23,402 nucleotides of DNA from Larix sibirica (lineage: Eukaryota; Streptophyta; Pinopsida; Pinales; Pinaceae), in the NCBI GenBank assembly GCA_004151065.3, contig NWUY0300011340.1, forward strand, positions 12,393-35,794, in the 5' to 3' direction. Made by a program: the position numbers and the translations under genes. This document shows positions 9,013-18,483 of the stretch, in pieces. The notes beneath the pieces are model-generated. The model was not told the DNA's origin and made no database searches. It saw nothing but the letters and a program-made list of their open reading frames with translations. Every line of letters starts with the position of its first letter. Position 1 is the first letter of the stretch.

Positions 9013-9117
9013 GCTGTTCGGGCTGCTTTATCAAGGACATTTTATGAAGATTTTGGCATAAAGGATACTGAAATCTTTGTTTCTGATGGGGCAAAATGTG
9101 ATATTTCCCGTCTTCAG
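9013..9117 (+). CDS. DAPL: LL-diaminopimelate aminotransferase, partial exon (copy 1)
   Basis: This is a 105-bp exon of 35 codons with TATATGCAG before it and GTGGTTAAAC after it, phase 0 at both ends. It encodes AVRAALSRTFYEDFGI followed by IFVSDGAKCDISRLQ. The VSDGAKCDISRLQ stretch is a hallmark of plant LL-diaminopimelate aminotransferase, in which the following residues enter the PLP-binding region. As I recall, ALD1 has a different sequence at the GAKCD position, which favours DapL. Joined to the exon at 7259-7321 it gives 56 continuous codons without a stop. The following exon (conserved FGSN...VQDPSYP) was not found in 9118-14332, where a retrotransposon follows. Confidence 0.88.
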
Positions 9118-9348
9118 GTGGTTAAACTTCTTGTTTATGGCAGTATTTATTCTTTTCTCAACCTAAATTTTGTTTGTTGATACATGCTAGTGTTTTACAG
9201 AGTATCCATAGATATCTTTTCAGTATTTTTGGGTTCTTAACCAGGGTAACTGTGTGCAATATATAATGTGATAGACACATTATGGAAACTGTTTGTAACT
9301 TTGTGCAATCTGTAGATGTTCTTTGATTTAGGAGCATCTTCGACAACT
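9118..9348 (+). other. Start of next aminotransferase intron (copy 1)
   Basis: It begins with the 5' splice site GTGGTTAAAC. It is T-rich with no coding block and runs into the putative LTR near 9349. Copy 2 is at 18030-18260. Confidence 0.5.
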
Positions 9349-10164
9349 TGGTGATACCCCCATTAGAGAGTGATTGTGCGGATGAAAATTAGAAGTGAAA
9401 GCCATGGCAGTCATGTGTGAAACCTATGTGTAATGTTGAAGTGGATGTGTGGTTTATTATACATATGTGTGCATTATTTCATTTAAGGGGCATAGCATGT
9501 GAGACACTGCGTAGACTACATGAATAGTTTGCGCAGATTACATAAGCAAATTGCGCAGATGATAAATAGTTTGTGATCATGTATTCATGGAGGCAAAAGA
9601 CAATGCTAGCGGGTACATTGTTGTATATTGTGAAGAATCAAGACCAAACGACTTGGCAGTGAGAGAAGATAGAATGACAACTGTTTATTGGATGGTTTGA
9701 AGCAGTCAATCACATAAGAAGATAGAAGGCATCGACGATTCTGCTAGAGCAAAGGATAAATAGAAAAATGTGGAAGAATAGGGGGCACCCTTTCAATAAA
9801 GAAATGTATGGCCATTGTGTTGATTTGTGGAATGTCATGGTCTATAGCTTGGCATTAGTTTGTATGTGTAGAGCCTGAAATCTGTAGAGTGTATTGGATA
9901 ATTAGAGTATAATAATTGGCTGTGTTATTGTGCATATTGAATTGTTGAGAGTGTCTACATAAAAGTAGATTTTTTGTATTGATATGTATGTTTTTGAAAG
10001 GTTCCTTGTTTACCATGATTGCAGTTTATTACTCTTGTGAATGAACATGATGTAAAGAGGAAGATTTAGCCACTGCTTGTGCGGATAGTCTACTTATAAC
10101 AAAGATGATCAAGGAAACTGCTGTGTAATTATGATTTTCCAAGGGGATTTCCTTCTCTGGACCA
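9349..10164 (+). mobile_element. Putative 5' LTR of a retrotransposon (copy 1)
   Basis: The right edge is inferred from the primer-binding site 2 bases beyond 10164, where the sequence reads GGACCA. The left edge at TGGTGATACCCCC is a proposal based on the short TGGT/ACCA inverted ends expected of LTRs, and is uncertain. Three 22-bp tandem repeats sit in the left part, where the U3 promoter of an LTR would be. An AATAAA lies at 9795-9800. No second LTR is present in the window for comparison. Confidence 0.5.
9506..9571 (+). repeat. Three 22-bp tandem repeats in putative LTR (copy 1)
   Basis: Units at 9506-9527, 9528-9549 and 9550-9571 share a core of TGCGCAGA (TGCGTAGA in the first), with CTACAT or TTACAT after it in the first two. 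Tandem repeats of this size in the U3 part of plant LTRs often act as transcription enhancers. That role is inferred from position. The same array is at 18418-18483. Confidence 0.75.
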
Positions 10165-10166
10165 AG

Positions 10167-10178
10167 TGGTATCAGAGC
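10167..10178 (+). promoter_or_regulatory. tRNA-iMet primer-binding site (copy 1)
   Basis: TGGTATCAGAGC is the standard plant primer-binding site, complementary to the 3' end of initiator methionine tRNA, where minus-strand DNA synthesis of Copia- and many Gypsy-type elements starts. It lies 2 bases after the proposed end of the LTR, which is the usual spacing. Confidence 0.85.
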
Positions 10179-10246
10179 TAGCTACAACTCTGGGATGAGA
10201 GAGATGTCAAGAATATCAGAGCTAGATACAGCTCTGGGAGGAGAAG
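10170..10246 (+). repeat. 44-bp tandem duplication over the primer-binding site (copy 1)
   Basis: TATCAGAGCTAGCTACAACTCTGGG at 10170 recurs as TATCAGAGCTAGATACAGCTCTGGG at 10214, a 44-base period. The second unit has AATATCAGAGC, a degraded primer-binding site. The same pair starts at 19082. Confidence 0.8.
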
Positions 10247-11520
10247 ATTACAATGGAAGAATGTAGAAGATAAAGCAAATGAAGAAGCACGAGATGCCAG
10301 AGAAAAGGATGAAGTTGTTTAAAAAAAAGTTGAGTCTGTTGAAGAAATGTGTGAGATAGAAGAGAGCTACATAGAAGAGAATATAAAGGAGCTGCAAAGT
10401 GAAGAAAACAACATATTAAATTTCTAGGAAAAGAGAGGAGGAGGAATCTGCATGAAGTGAAGAAAACCGAAAGGGTCGTTGCTAAGAGGAAAGATAATCT
10501 CTGATAGAATTTACAAGGGCCACTGCTAAGAGGAAAGATAGTCTCTCATATAATTCACTGTTGGAGATAGAGGTAGTATGGGTTAGAAGAGAAATTTATG
10601 ATCAAATAAAGATGACAGTTGCAATGGTGGTAGCTTGATTGTATCTCTAGAAGAAAAGATGGTCACTTGGAGATAAACCTGGAGTGTGTGGTTTGAAGTT
10701 GGAGTGTTGGTTGCACGAGGGACACCACATTCAAGGTTTAACATGAGAGGAATAGATGACTCCATGTTGTAAGTGAGTGGGTTCCTTGACCACAGAAGTA
10801 GGTTGTGGGAGGAAATCCAGTGGGAAGGTCTCATGGGTGGAGACTTGGCTCACATGTTGCCAGGGACATGTTGGTAGAAGTGTGATTGTGGTAGTTGTCT
10901 CGTTGCCTAAATGTTGACCAGAGATTAAGTGTGTCATTGAATCCAAGAGACAAGAGGAATGTACAAAGATGCAGAGGCTTACAACAACGAAAGACTCAAG
11001 TGTAGATGTGAAGAAGCACATGTGTCAATGTGCCAGGATGAAAAAATAAGATGAAATGCAGATAGGATTCCTTGATTCCCTCAATATAATGTTTGTTGAT
11101 TTGTTTGCAGGAAGAAATGGTCTTGTGGCATATAAATAAAATGTTGTTGGACAAGATAAGAACATCAATCAAAGAAGGGAAGAGAAGCGCATGAAATGAT
11201 GTGCAATAAATTAATGAGTTGCGCAAGACAAAGAAATGAATTAGAGAGATGGTTGAAGAGAAAATTGTAGTAGATCACCACAAAGGACATGCGAAGTGCA
11301 TTTGAATGCAAAAGATAGCAAGAGTTTGGAAGCAAAAATAAAGAGGGAAGGTTATGGCCAGAAAAAAGTTGCAGATTGTAGAGGTGGCACGGGGAGAAGA
11401 TGAAGGAGATAAAGAAGCTTGTAGAGAGAGCCTGTGTAGAAGAAGATGCCCATGTGAAAAGAATGAGATGGTAGAGGATTGAAGAAGTTGCTATGAAGAT
11501 GAGGGTTGATTTGCAATCAT
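10179..11520 (+). mobile_element. Retroelement interior, purine-rich, no gag or pol (copy 1)
   Basis: This is strongly purine-rich plus-strand DNA full of GAAGA and AAGAGA words, following the primer-binding site. Every plus frame is closed by frequent stops. No zinc-knuckle, protease, RT or integrase motif was seen. The minus frames here (for example 11165-11557) are Ser/Leu/Phe/His-rich mirror images of the purine bias and are not credible genes. This fits a non-autonomous LTR element (LARD-like) or a very old one. Copy 2 is at 19091-20432. Confidence 0.5.
10471..10558 (+). repeat. Second 44-bp tandem duplication in retroelement interior (copy 1)
   Basis: Units 10471-10514 and 10515-10558 share GCTAAGAGGAAAGATA and TCTCTGATAGAAT or TCTCTCATATAAT. 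The period is again 44 bases, but the sequence is unrelated to the pair at the primer-binding site. Copy 2 is at 19383-19470. Confidence 0.8.
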
Positions 11521-11528
11521 GGGAAATG

Positions 11529-11783
11529 CTACCCCCCAATTTTGCATGGGTGACCACGAGTGATTTTTATCACATTTTTAGCAGGCTTACATGTTGACGA
11601 AGATTTGGATGGCCTTGTATTGATGCTCATGGAGGCCTTTTCTTGTGGCGTGTTCTTGATCCTTAACACATAGATGGCATTATAGCACTCGGTATCATCT
11701 TTGTTTGAGCGCCCTGCTTGTTTCTCTCCATTGGCACGTATGGAGGCATGTTTTTGGCTTATAGAGAGGGTCATTCCCTCCAT
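11529..11783 (-). pseudogene. Unrecognised minus-strand ORF in nested island (copy 1)
   Basis: This is an 84-codon, basic, hydrophilic frame rich in Lys, Ser and Thr, with MEGMTLSISQ at the start and TRGHPCKIGG at the end. It has no hydrophobic segment. The composition resembles transposon Gag or DNA-binding tails, but I recognise no family. It probably belongs with the coding-like segment at 12309-12491 on the same strand. The identical frame is at 20441-20695. Confidence 0.25.
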
Positions 11784-12308
11784 GGTGATGGTTGTTTATT
11801 GTTGACACATTCTCCTTGCTTTTGATGCTTCTATCACGGGTTAATGGTCTCCTTGCTTCATGGATTGATGAGTTAGCATGGAGGTTGGGTATTGGTTGCT
11901 ATGTGGATATCATTCATTACACATGTGTTGAGGTCGCTCCCTTCTTTGATGAGCTATTATGTATCTATTTGGTAGTGAGGGTTTGACCCCTTGATGTATG
12001 GAAGCAACCTCTTGCACTTGTTGACTTGTTCTACGTTCATTGGTTTTCCCTTGATGAGCACCCACCCTTTGGAAGGTTGTTTACACACTTATCTAGGCCA
12101 TTTTTTATGGGATGTTTTTGGAGGGGCGTCCTAGCTTCATGTCCAGTTATCTTTTGACAGAGTGCCTAGAATTGTGCCATCTCAACACCATTAGATGCAA
12201 TGGCCGCAAGATTTCTGAAAAATAGTTAAATATAAAATCGGATAAATATTGAGGAAGTTAGCGATTCCAGAACTGCAATTTAAAGAGTTGCATTGTATTT
12301 TTGCTACA

Positions 12309-12491
12309 CATGCCTTTTAAAGCCTTTTCATGGAGAGCGTTGACCTTATTGAGGAAGCGCTCCACCATTTTAGGCCTTTTCCTTGGAGTGCTACCTTTTG
12401 GAGAGCCTTTAGAGGCTATGTTTGGGACATCTACTTGTTATCTTTCCTCATTTGATGGAGGTGCCCTACTTCTTGGGCCATATGTATTTTG
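12309..12491 (-). pseudogene. Minus-strand coding-like segment with one stop (copy 1)
   Basis: Sixty-one minus-strand codons read with a single internal TAA. They start QNTYGPRSRAPPS, continue VPNIASKGSPKGS, then a basic TPRKRPKMVERF stretch and a helix-like LNKVNALHEKALKGM. The PRKRPK cluster could be a nuclear-localisation type signal. This looks like a decayed protein and not chance. Further minus-strand fragments with similar character lie around 12000-12200, in other frames. No family was recognised. Copy 2 is at 21221-21403. Confidence 0.3.
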
Positions 12492-13370
12492 GATGTTGTA
12501 GTTGTGGTTTTGACCACCCCATTTTGTGGATCTTGTTAGAGTTTGTTAGGGTTTAGTAGAGTATTTTGATTTGTTTATTCCACCCTAGGCTAGATCTAGG
12601 ATTTTATCACCATTTTATTGTAAAAGAATTTGAGCTCATCTCCTATCTAAGAGAGCCTCTTGCTCATTCATTTTTCATGTTTGGATTGGGAGAGAAGTCC
12701 CACTAAGACTTAATGAAATATCTCTTGGTGCTTATGGATGCTTGATGTTAGCGCTATGATGAGGAAATCTTGCTAATGCTATGGTGCATTTTTTGGGATC
12801 AACAATGGTTTCTTGTTTGAGATGATTTGCAAGTGAGCTCTTTACCTTGTAAGGTTAAATTTATTTGGTTTGTAATTGAATAGGTTGTATAATCTCAACT
12901 CTTGATTGTATGCCCTTGGATTCCATGCTTAATGAGTATTATGCCAAAGTTAGTGTTGAATATACCACTCTGATTATTCCCTTGTAGATCCTAGGATAAA
13001 TCTAGACTTTCTTGGATATGGTAGGAATTAGCTCTCAAACCCTATATATCCTTAGATGTTTGTAAGCTCTTCATTACTATCCTTGATTGACCCCATTTGT
13101 CCATTTGATAAGGCACTACTCGCCAATCCCTTCATCACTATTAAGTATTATCCTTTACTTTCATAAAAAATCTTGTTTTGCTAGGGTTACTCTTTGAATT
13201 CACCTTGTGCTTCATTGCTAAACCCTAGTAATCCTATTTAGGGACTCCTCCCTTGAGGTAGAGAAGAGTTATCCTAAAGAGCAGAAGAGGGTTGGTGAGA
13301 TGACAATGCTCTCGTCTTAGTTATCCATAAGCCATCATTGATTTTAGGGATTTCAATCTCAAAATTTGGT

Positions 13371-14332
13371 TTGTGTGATAACACGAAAGATAAAGGCGTT
13401 GGGGGAGAAGCTGCTAAGAAGATAAAGATGTTGTTAACTTAGAGATATAGTAGATTGCAAATTTGTTAGAGAAAGAAAAGACATGAAGAAATATTGTAGA
13501 AGAACACTAGAAGAATTCAAATTGAAAGTTTCCAAGGGAGAATACGTTGCAGACCAAGTGTAGATGTGTTGCATGAAGAGGAAGAATAATGAAGTTGTGT
13601 CTTTTCTGATTTTAATTTGTGAAGATGCGATACATCAACATACTCATTGACTATGATAGTTTGCATGTGGTTGTGAATAATTGAGTTGGGAGAAGCATAA
13701 GATGTTGAGTAGGTGAGTCCATGTCGTATTGTTTCGAGCAAGAGTGGTTGGCTACATCGAACTACCTTTCTAGACTGCATGAAAAAGGGAAATGGAATGG
13801 CTTTGCGGGGACACGACTGAATTCAAGTTATGTGGGTGATGCATGGCTGAGGAGCATATGAGCAATGCTTTTGATTATGAAGAAAGAGAGAAATAGGTGG
13901 CAATAGTAGCGAAAGATGTGTTGCAACAAAAAGTGACTTGTAAATCCCAAATTTTTGTAACAATTGTCTTATTATATTCTTGTGGATAAATATTTGTAGC
14001 AATCAATGTGAGAGGCTATTGAGATGAAGATAGTCACTGCAAGTTGAAGAAAGAAGGTGCAACAAAAAGATGATATGCATTGCATTGCCATAGAAGAAGT
14101 GTGAGGAGATGAAATCCTTGATTTCCATGATACAATGTTGAATGCATAATTGATTACTAGAGCATCTATGAGAGTTGTATTGGACAATTGAAGATTTGAT
14201 GAAATTACCTCATGAGCACGAGGGCATTCTTTTCTTTGTAACTTGGGGATGCAGATGTAGGTTAAGTCACTTGGTTTGAGTTCGTATTTGAGTTTGACGA
14301 CCTTGAAGTTCGACAAAAAATTGACAATGAAA
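13371..14332 (+). mobile_element. Purine-rich retroelement interior, right part (copy 1)
   Basis: Composition returns to GAAGA-rich plus strand, as in 10179-11520, which is consistent with the other half of the same interrupted element. No coding motif, polypurine tract or 3' LTR was seen before the block ends. Copy 2 is at 22283-23244 and continues into 23245. Confidence 0.4.
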
Positions 14333-14333
14333 N
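14333..14333. other. Single undetermined base between the two 8.9-kb copies
   Basis: The N lies exactly where copy 1 ends and copy 2 begins. At the matching end of copy 2 (23244) the sequence continues without an N into new DNA. This asymmetry suggests two overlapping or redundant contigs laid end to end. Confidence 0.85.
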
Positions 14334-14866
14334 GAGTCAATCTCCTACTAATAGGTATCCCTCCCATAACAAATGACCCGGCAAAAGATGCTTTTTAAGT
14401 TTCCACAAGGCCTTCCAGAGGTTGCAAATCTTAAACAACCATGTCTTCAGTTTTGACTTCAGACTCTATAACTTTTTCAGTCTACCACCCAAAATAAACT
14501 CCACAACCTAGGGGAGTGTATCCCCCAGCAATGCTGCTTTCCAGGTAATCGACATAGGGAGGAACTGACTACAAAGGAGACAACTCAATCCCAGACAGTC
14601 TTAGCAAAAGGACAAAACCAGAAAGGGTGTTTGAGAGTTTCAGTTCTGCCACACAAAAACATGTGGGCTGTAATTTGTAAGTTGTAACATACCTAGGTGA
14701 GTCAATATCCTACTAATAGGTAGCCCCCCCATAATAAGTGACCAGGCAAAAGATGCTTTTTAAGTTTCCACCAAGGCCTTCCAGAAGCTGCAAATCCTAA
14801 ACAACCATGTCTTCAGTTTTCATTTCAGCCTCTATAACTTTTTCAGTCTACCACCCAAAATAAACT
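14334..14866. repeat. Copy-2 pair of the 167-bp LINE repeats
   Basis: Units at 14334-14500 and 14699-14866 repeat the arrangement seen in copy 1, again starting immediately after the undetermined base. Confidence 0.85.
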
Positions 14867-15640
14867 TTTGATAGAGCCACTTATATTCATCAGTAGGCTT
14901 GCATTTAACAAAGGCCTTTGACTTGTTCCACTTCCAGTCTTTCCGCCAGGACTGGGGTAGATCGATTTTGATAAAAAGAGAATCAGGGATCATGTCCTTA
15001 ACCCTGTATAGAATGAGTCTGTCAGGGTTGGCAAGTTGAAATCTTGCTTTAATATCAGGCCATGGCACCCAATCTCTGCCCTGGGAGTTGAAGATATCCT
15101 TGACAAGGTTGATGCCTTTTTTGAAGAATTGAAGGACTGAGAACTGGTTGTTCTTGGCCAAGGTCTTGCCCTCATATAGGAAAATACTTAGTGAACCACC
15201 ACAAAGGATGATCACTGGACAAGAGCCCAAACCCAAGGGATCTCTCCCCTTCAGCTGAGGAAGGGCTTAACTACTTCGCAAGACTTCCAAATACTCTGAG
15301 CAACAAATGTACATCTTCCCTTAACCATGGTTGGGGTGACCACAAGAGTCTCAAACTTCAGGCCTTGCTAGGATTTCTTACCGAGGGGTGCTCCTGATGT
15401 TTATACAATTCATAAACAGCACCTTCCAAGCTTTTTTTCCTTCCAGAGCATGAATCACTCAGTTAGCAGAAAGGTCTTGGTCCTGAATCTGGGTTTTAAT
15501 GGTCCCTTTGCCCACCCTGTTTTTAGGGTTACAACACGTAACTCCCTGTTAACTCTACAGGAGACTTTGTCTCTAGAGTTATTCTCCCATAAAATGATTC
15601 TCAGGGCATTCTCCAGCCTCTGGTAAGCACTGGTAGTCAT
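14334..15640 (-). mobile_element. Decayed LINE fragment, copy 2 (antisense)
   Basis: This is the same LINE remnant as at 5422-6728, repeated with the whole 8.9-kb block. It contains the same 134-codon frame (14832-15236), the same zf-RVT remnants and the same stops, as expected of a duplication or assembly copy and not of an independent insertion. Confidence 0.8.
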
Positions 15641-15835
15641 GAATGGTAAAATGTCATTTCAATTATTATTATTTCCTTTTGTTGTTTCTTGGCATTTCTT
15701 CTGCTTATTCTTATGGCTGTTTGTGTTGTTTCTTTCATGACTTTACTAGGAGATATTCTGCAAAGCTTTTACCAAGATTTAACTCAAGTTTATTATCTGA
15801 GCTTGCCTCATACTTTAATCTGTAGAAATTTTAGC

Positions 15836-16015
15836 TTCCCTACATATCTCATAATACCTACGATTTCTTGATAAGATCTTTTATGAGTTCTGCAAGTAGG
15901 GTCATGCATTTGTATCTATAAATTCCTTCCTACATATCTCATTATACCTGTGAATTCTTGATAAGATATTTTACGAGTTCTGCAAGTAGGATCATGCATT
16001 TGTATCTATAAAGTC
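15836..16015. repeat. 90-bp tandem duplication, copy 2
   Basis: This repeats the 6924-7103 pair at +8912. Confidence 0.85.
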
Positions 16016-16170
16016 CTTTTCAGTATGCTTTCACTTCTGGTATATGTTGGCTTGTCTATGTGTCTCAATGCATAGAGGCTGTAAGGAGTATTCGTTAACT
16101 GTCATAATGGACCAAAATCAAATCATAAAGAGTACTAATTTTGGCATTTGGTCATGCTCTGACCTTGCAG

Positions 16171-16233
16171 CATGCACAAGCTTTATCGACAAGAGAGGGT
16201 TATAGTGGATATGGACCAGAACAAGGTGAAAAG
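16171..16233 (+). CDS. DAPL: LL-diaminopimelate aminotransferase, partial exon (copy 2)
   Basis: This is identical to the exon at 7259-7321, with the same GCAG and GTACG splice borders. If the 8.9-kb duplication is real it would be a repeated exon of one broken gene. If it is an assembly artefact it is the same exon shown twice. Confidence 0.78.
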
Positions 16234-16458
16234 GTACGAAGCACATTGATCATGCTTTAGATCCGTATTAGTTCTAACTGCAGATTCATCAAAAATTTAT
16301 CTGTAGCGTTTGTATGAGTGTGAATATTGACTTAATGTAATTACATGCTTTTTGGTTTTATTTTTCATTTATTCGTTAAACTCCTCAATTTTTCCCTGTT
16401 TTGTCTTCTTTCTCTGTTTTTAACTTTTTACCAGATATGGTTACTTTATTAGGAGATG

Positions 16459-16738
16459 TGCTAGGTATTCCTTATTTTTCGATTTGTACCGACTTTACCC
16501 TGGAGTCCCATTGAGCTTTCTTTGGTTATGAGTGGACATTAATATAATGTCATTTCATTTCATTTATGTGTGAAATGTAACTTTTGCTCAAACTGGATAT
16601 TTTTTTGAAAACATGCAAACTAGATTTTGGAATTCCTTAATTCAAGTGCACATTAATGAGAAAGCTAGCAGTTGCTAGGTATTCCTTATTTTTCGATTTG
16701 TACCGACTTTACCCTGGAGTCCCATTGAGCTTTCTTTG
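16459..16738. repeat. 66-bp perfect direct repeat pair, copy 2
   Basis: Units at 16459-16524 and 16673-16738 repeat the copy-1 pair at +8912. Confidence 0.9.
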
Positions 16739-17924
16739 TTGACAGCTGTTTTCTGACTCAACATAAGAGGCTAACCCATTATCCAAAGTCCAATCCGAGT
16801 GCACATTCATTCTGACATTATTGATACAAGTCTCTTATGTTTCTGCTAATCTCGAGACCATTCTCAACATTGTTAGGGGATCCCTTTGGATTTTCATCTC
16901 GCCAGCTTTATTGTTGTCAATTTTTTGTATCGAAACCTGGAGATCAGGCTTCTCTATCTTGTTTTGTTTGCTTTTCACAGTCTATTCTGAATCTCTACAC
17001 TGCAAGTCATTATCATTTTTGCAATCCACATTGAGTCCATATTTTCTCCACTGGAATGTGAAAGTGTCTTAATTTCCAGGTGCACATGTATTTTAGCAAC
17101 CCATGTCTTCATCCACAGCCTTACATATCTTTGAGATGAGCCTTTTGAGGATATTTATAGGCACACAATAGCCTTTGATTTCTTTTGGAGGATTGTCCAG
17201 TCAATTGACATCCAAAACCTTTAATTCCTGCTTATGCAGCACTAGGATATTTCCTACGGGGAAGACTCTCTGTTGTCCTTATTAGGCTCTGGAAGTGTGT
17301 TTTGTCCTTATTAAGCTTGTCATTTTTATATCTTTCTTTTATTTTTAGTAGGCCCTTTTATGTGGGATTCTTCTCAAGTTTATGGAGACTCTTTTCCATG
17401 TCCAAACTTTGTTTCATAACCCTATGTACCATCTGCAACATGCGAGGGCCCAAAGAGAGACTTTCCTTAATATAGGAGGCTGTAACATGTATGGCTTCCA
17501 CTAATGCACCTGTGAATGAAAATGATACAGAAGAAAAAGACTGTAATCAAGCAATGTGAATGGATGTAAACCTGAAAATGTAATTCAATGCCAATTCTAA
17601 AACAGATCCTAACTGGAATATCTTGGGGTTGGGTCCTTGTATTTTCAAACATGTAGGATTCATGAAAGAAGGGATTCTGTGTGCAAACAAATATATGATT
17701 GGAGAGTGCAAAACAGGAAAATAAAATTTGCAGTGGGACCCAACTAGAAGTATCAGACAGGTTACTGGAGGAAATAAAATATATCACATCTATGCTGGAT
17801 AGCAAGACATTTTATTAATCCTATTTTTTCATGGGTATAAATGTTTTCTTTTGTGTCTTGGATTGTTTAATTGCTTTGGTATATATCAACAGATGCTTAT
17901 CCATTTATGTGGTGGTATATGCAG

Positions 17925-18029
17925 GCTGTTCGGGCTGCTTTATCAAGGACATTTTATGAAGATTTTGGCATAAAGGATACTGAAATCTTTGTTTCTGATG
18001 GGGCAAAATGTGATATTTCCCGTCTTCAG
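17925..18029 (+). CDS. DAPL: LL-diaminopimelate aminotransferase, partial exon (copy 2)
   Basis: This is identical to the exon at 9013-9117, encoding the VSDGAKCDISRLQ segment with intact splice borders. The intron before it is 16234-17924. No next exon was found before the end of the window. Confidence 0.86.
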
Positions 18030-18417
18030 GTGGTTAAACTTCTTGTTTATGGCAGTATTTATTCTTTTCTCAACCTAAATTTTGTTTGTTGATACATGCT
18101 AGTGTTTTACAGAGTATCCATAGATATCTTTTCAGTATTTTTGGGTTCTTAACCAGGGTAACTGTGTGCAATATATAATGTGATAGACACATTATGGAAA
18201 CTGTTTGTAACTTTGTGCAATCTGTAGATGTTCTTTGATTTAGGAGCATCTTCGACAACTTGGTGATACCCCCATTAGAGAGTGATTGTGCGGATGAAAA
18301 TTAGAAGTGAAAGCCATGGCAGTCATGTGTGAAACCTATGTGTAATGTTGAAGTGGATGTGTGGTTTATTATACATATGTGTGCATTATTTCATTTAAGG
18401 GGCATAGCATGTGAGAC

Positions 18418-18483
18418 ACTGCGTAGACTACATGAATAGTTTGCGCAGATTACATAAGCAAATTGCGCAGATGATAAATAGTT
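18418..18483 (+). repeat. Three 22-bp tandem repeats in putative LTR (copy 2)
   Basis: Same three-unit array as 9506-9571 at +8912. Confidence 0.75.

Larger units (their letters stand above)
11521..13370. mobile_element. Probable nested insertion within the retroelement (copy 1)
   Basis: Composition switches near 11521 from purine-rich to T-rich on the plus strand and switches back near 13370. This suggests that a separate element split the purine-rich interior. The right part (about 12500-13370) resembles LTR-type non-coding DNA, with a TATATA near 13042-13050. The left part has minus-strand coding-like segments. No target-site duplication or terminal repeat was identified, so the boundaries are approximate. 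Copy 2 is at 20433-22282. Confidence 0.35.
5422..14332 (+). repeat. 8,911-bp direct repeat, copy 1
   Basis: This is the first of two direct copies spaced exactly 8912 bases apart. Each feature inside it recurs at +8912. Compared stretches, including all translated frames except those crossing a block end, are identical. It holds a LINE remnant, two aminotransferase exons, and a partial LTR retrotransposon with a probable nested insertion. Its right end reads GACAATGAAA just before the N at 14333. Confidence 0.95.

Noticed and set aside
11165-11557. 130-codon minus-strand ORF in the retroelement interior
   Set aside because: Leu/Ser/Phe/His-rich composition is a direct consequence of the purine-rich plus strand, where stops are rare on the complement. 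Similar minus frames at 10583-11226 fail for the same reason.
12541-12560. GTTAGGGTTTAG resembling a plant telomere repeat
   Set aside because: Only about one TTTAGGG unit is present, and single units occur often by chance in plant DNA.
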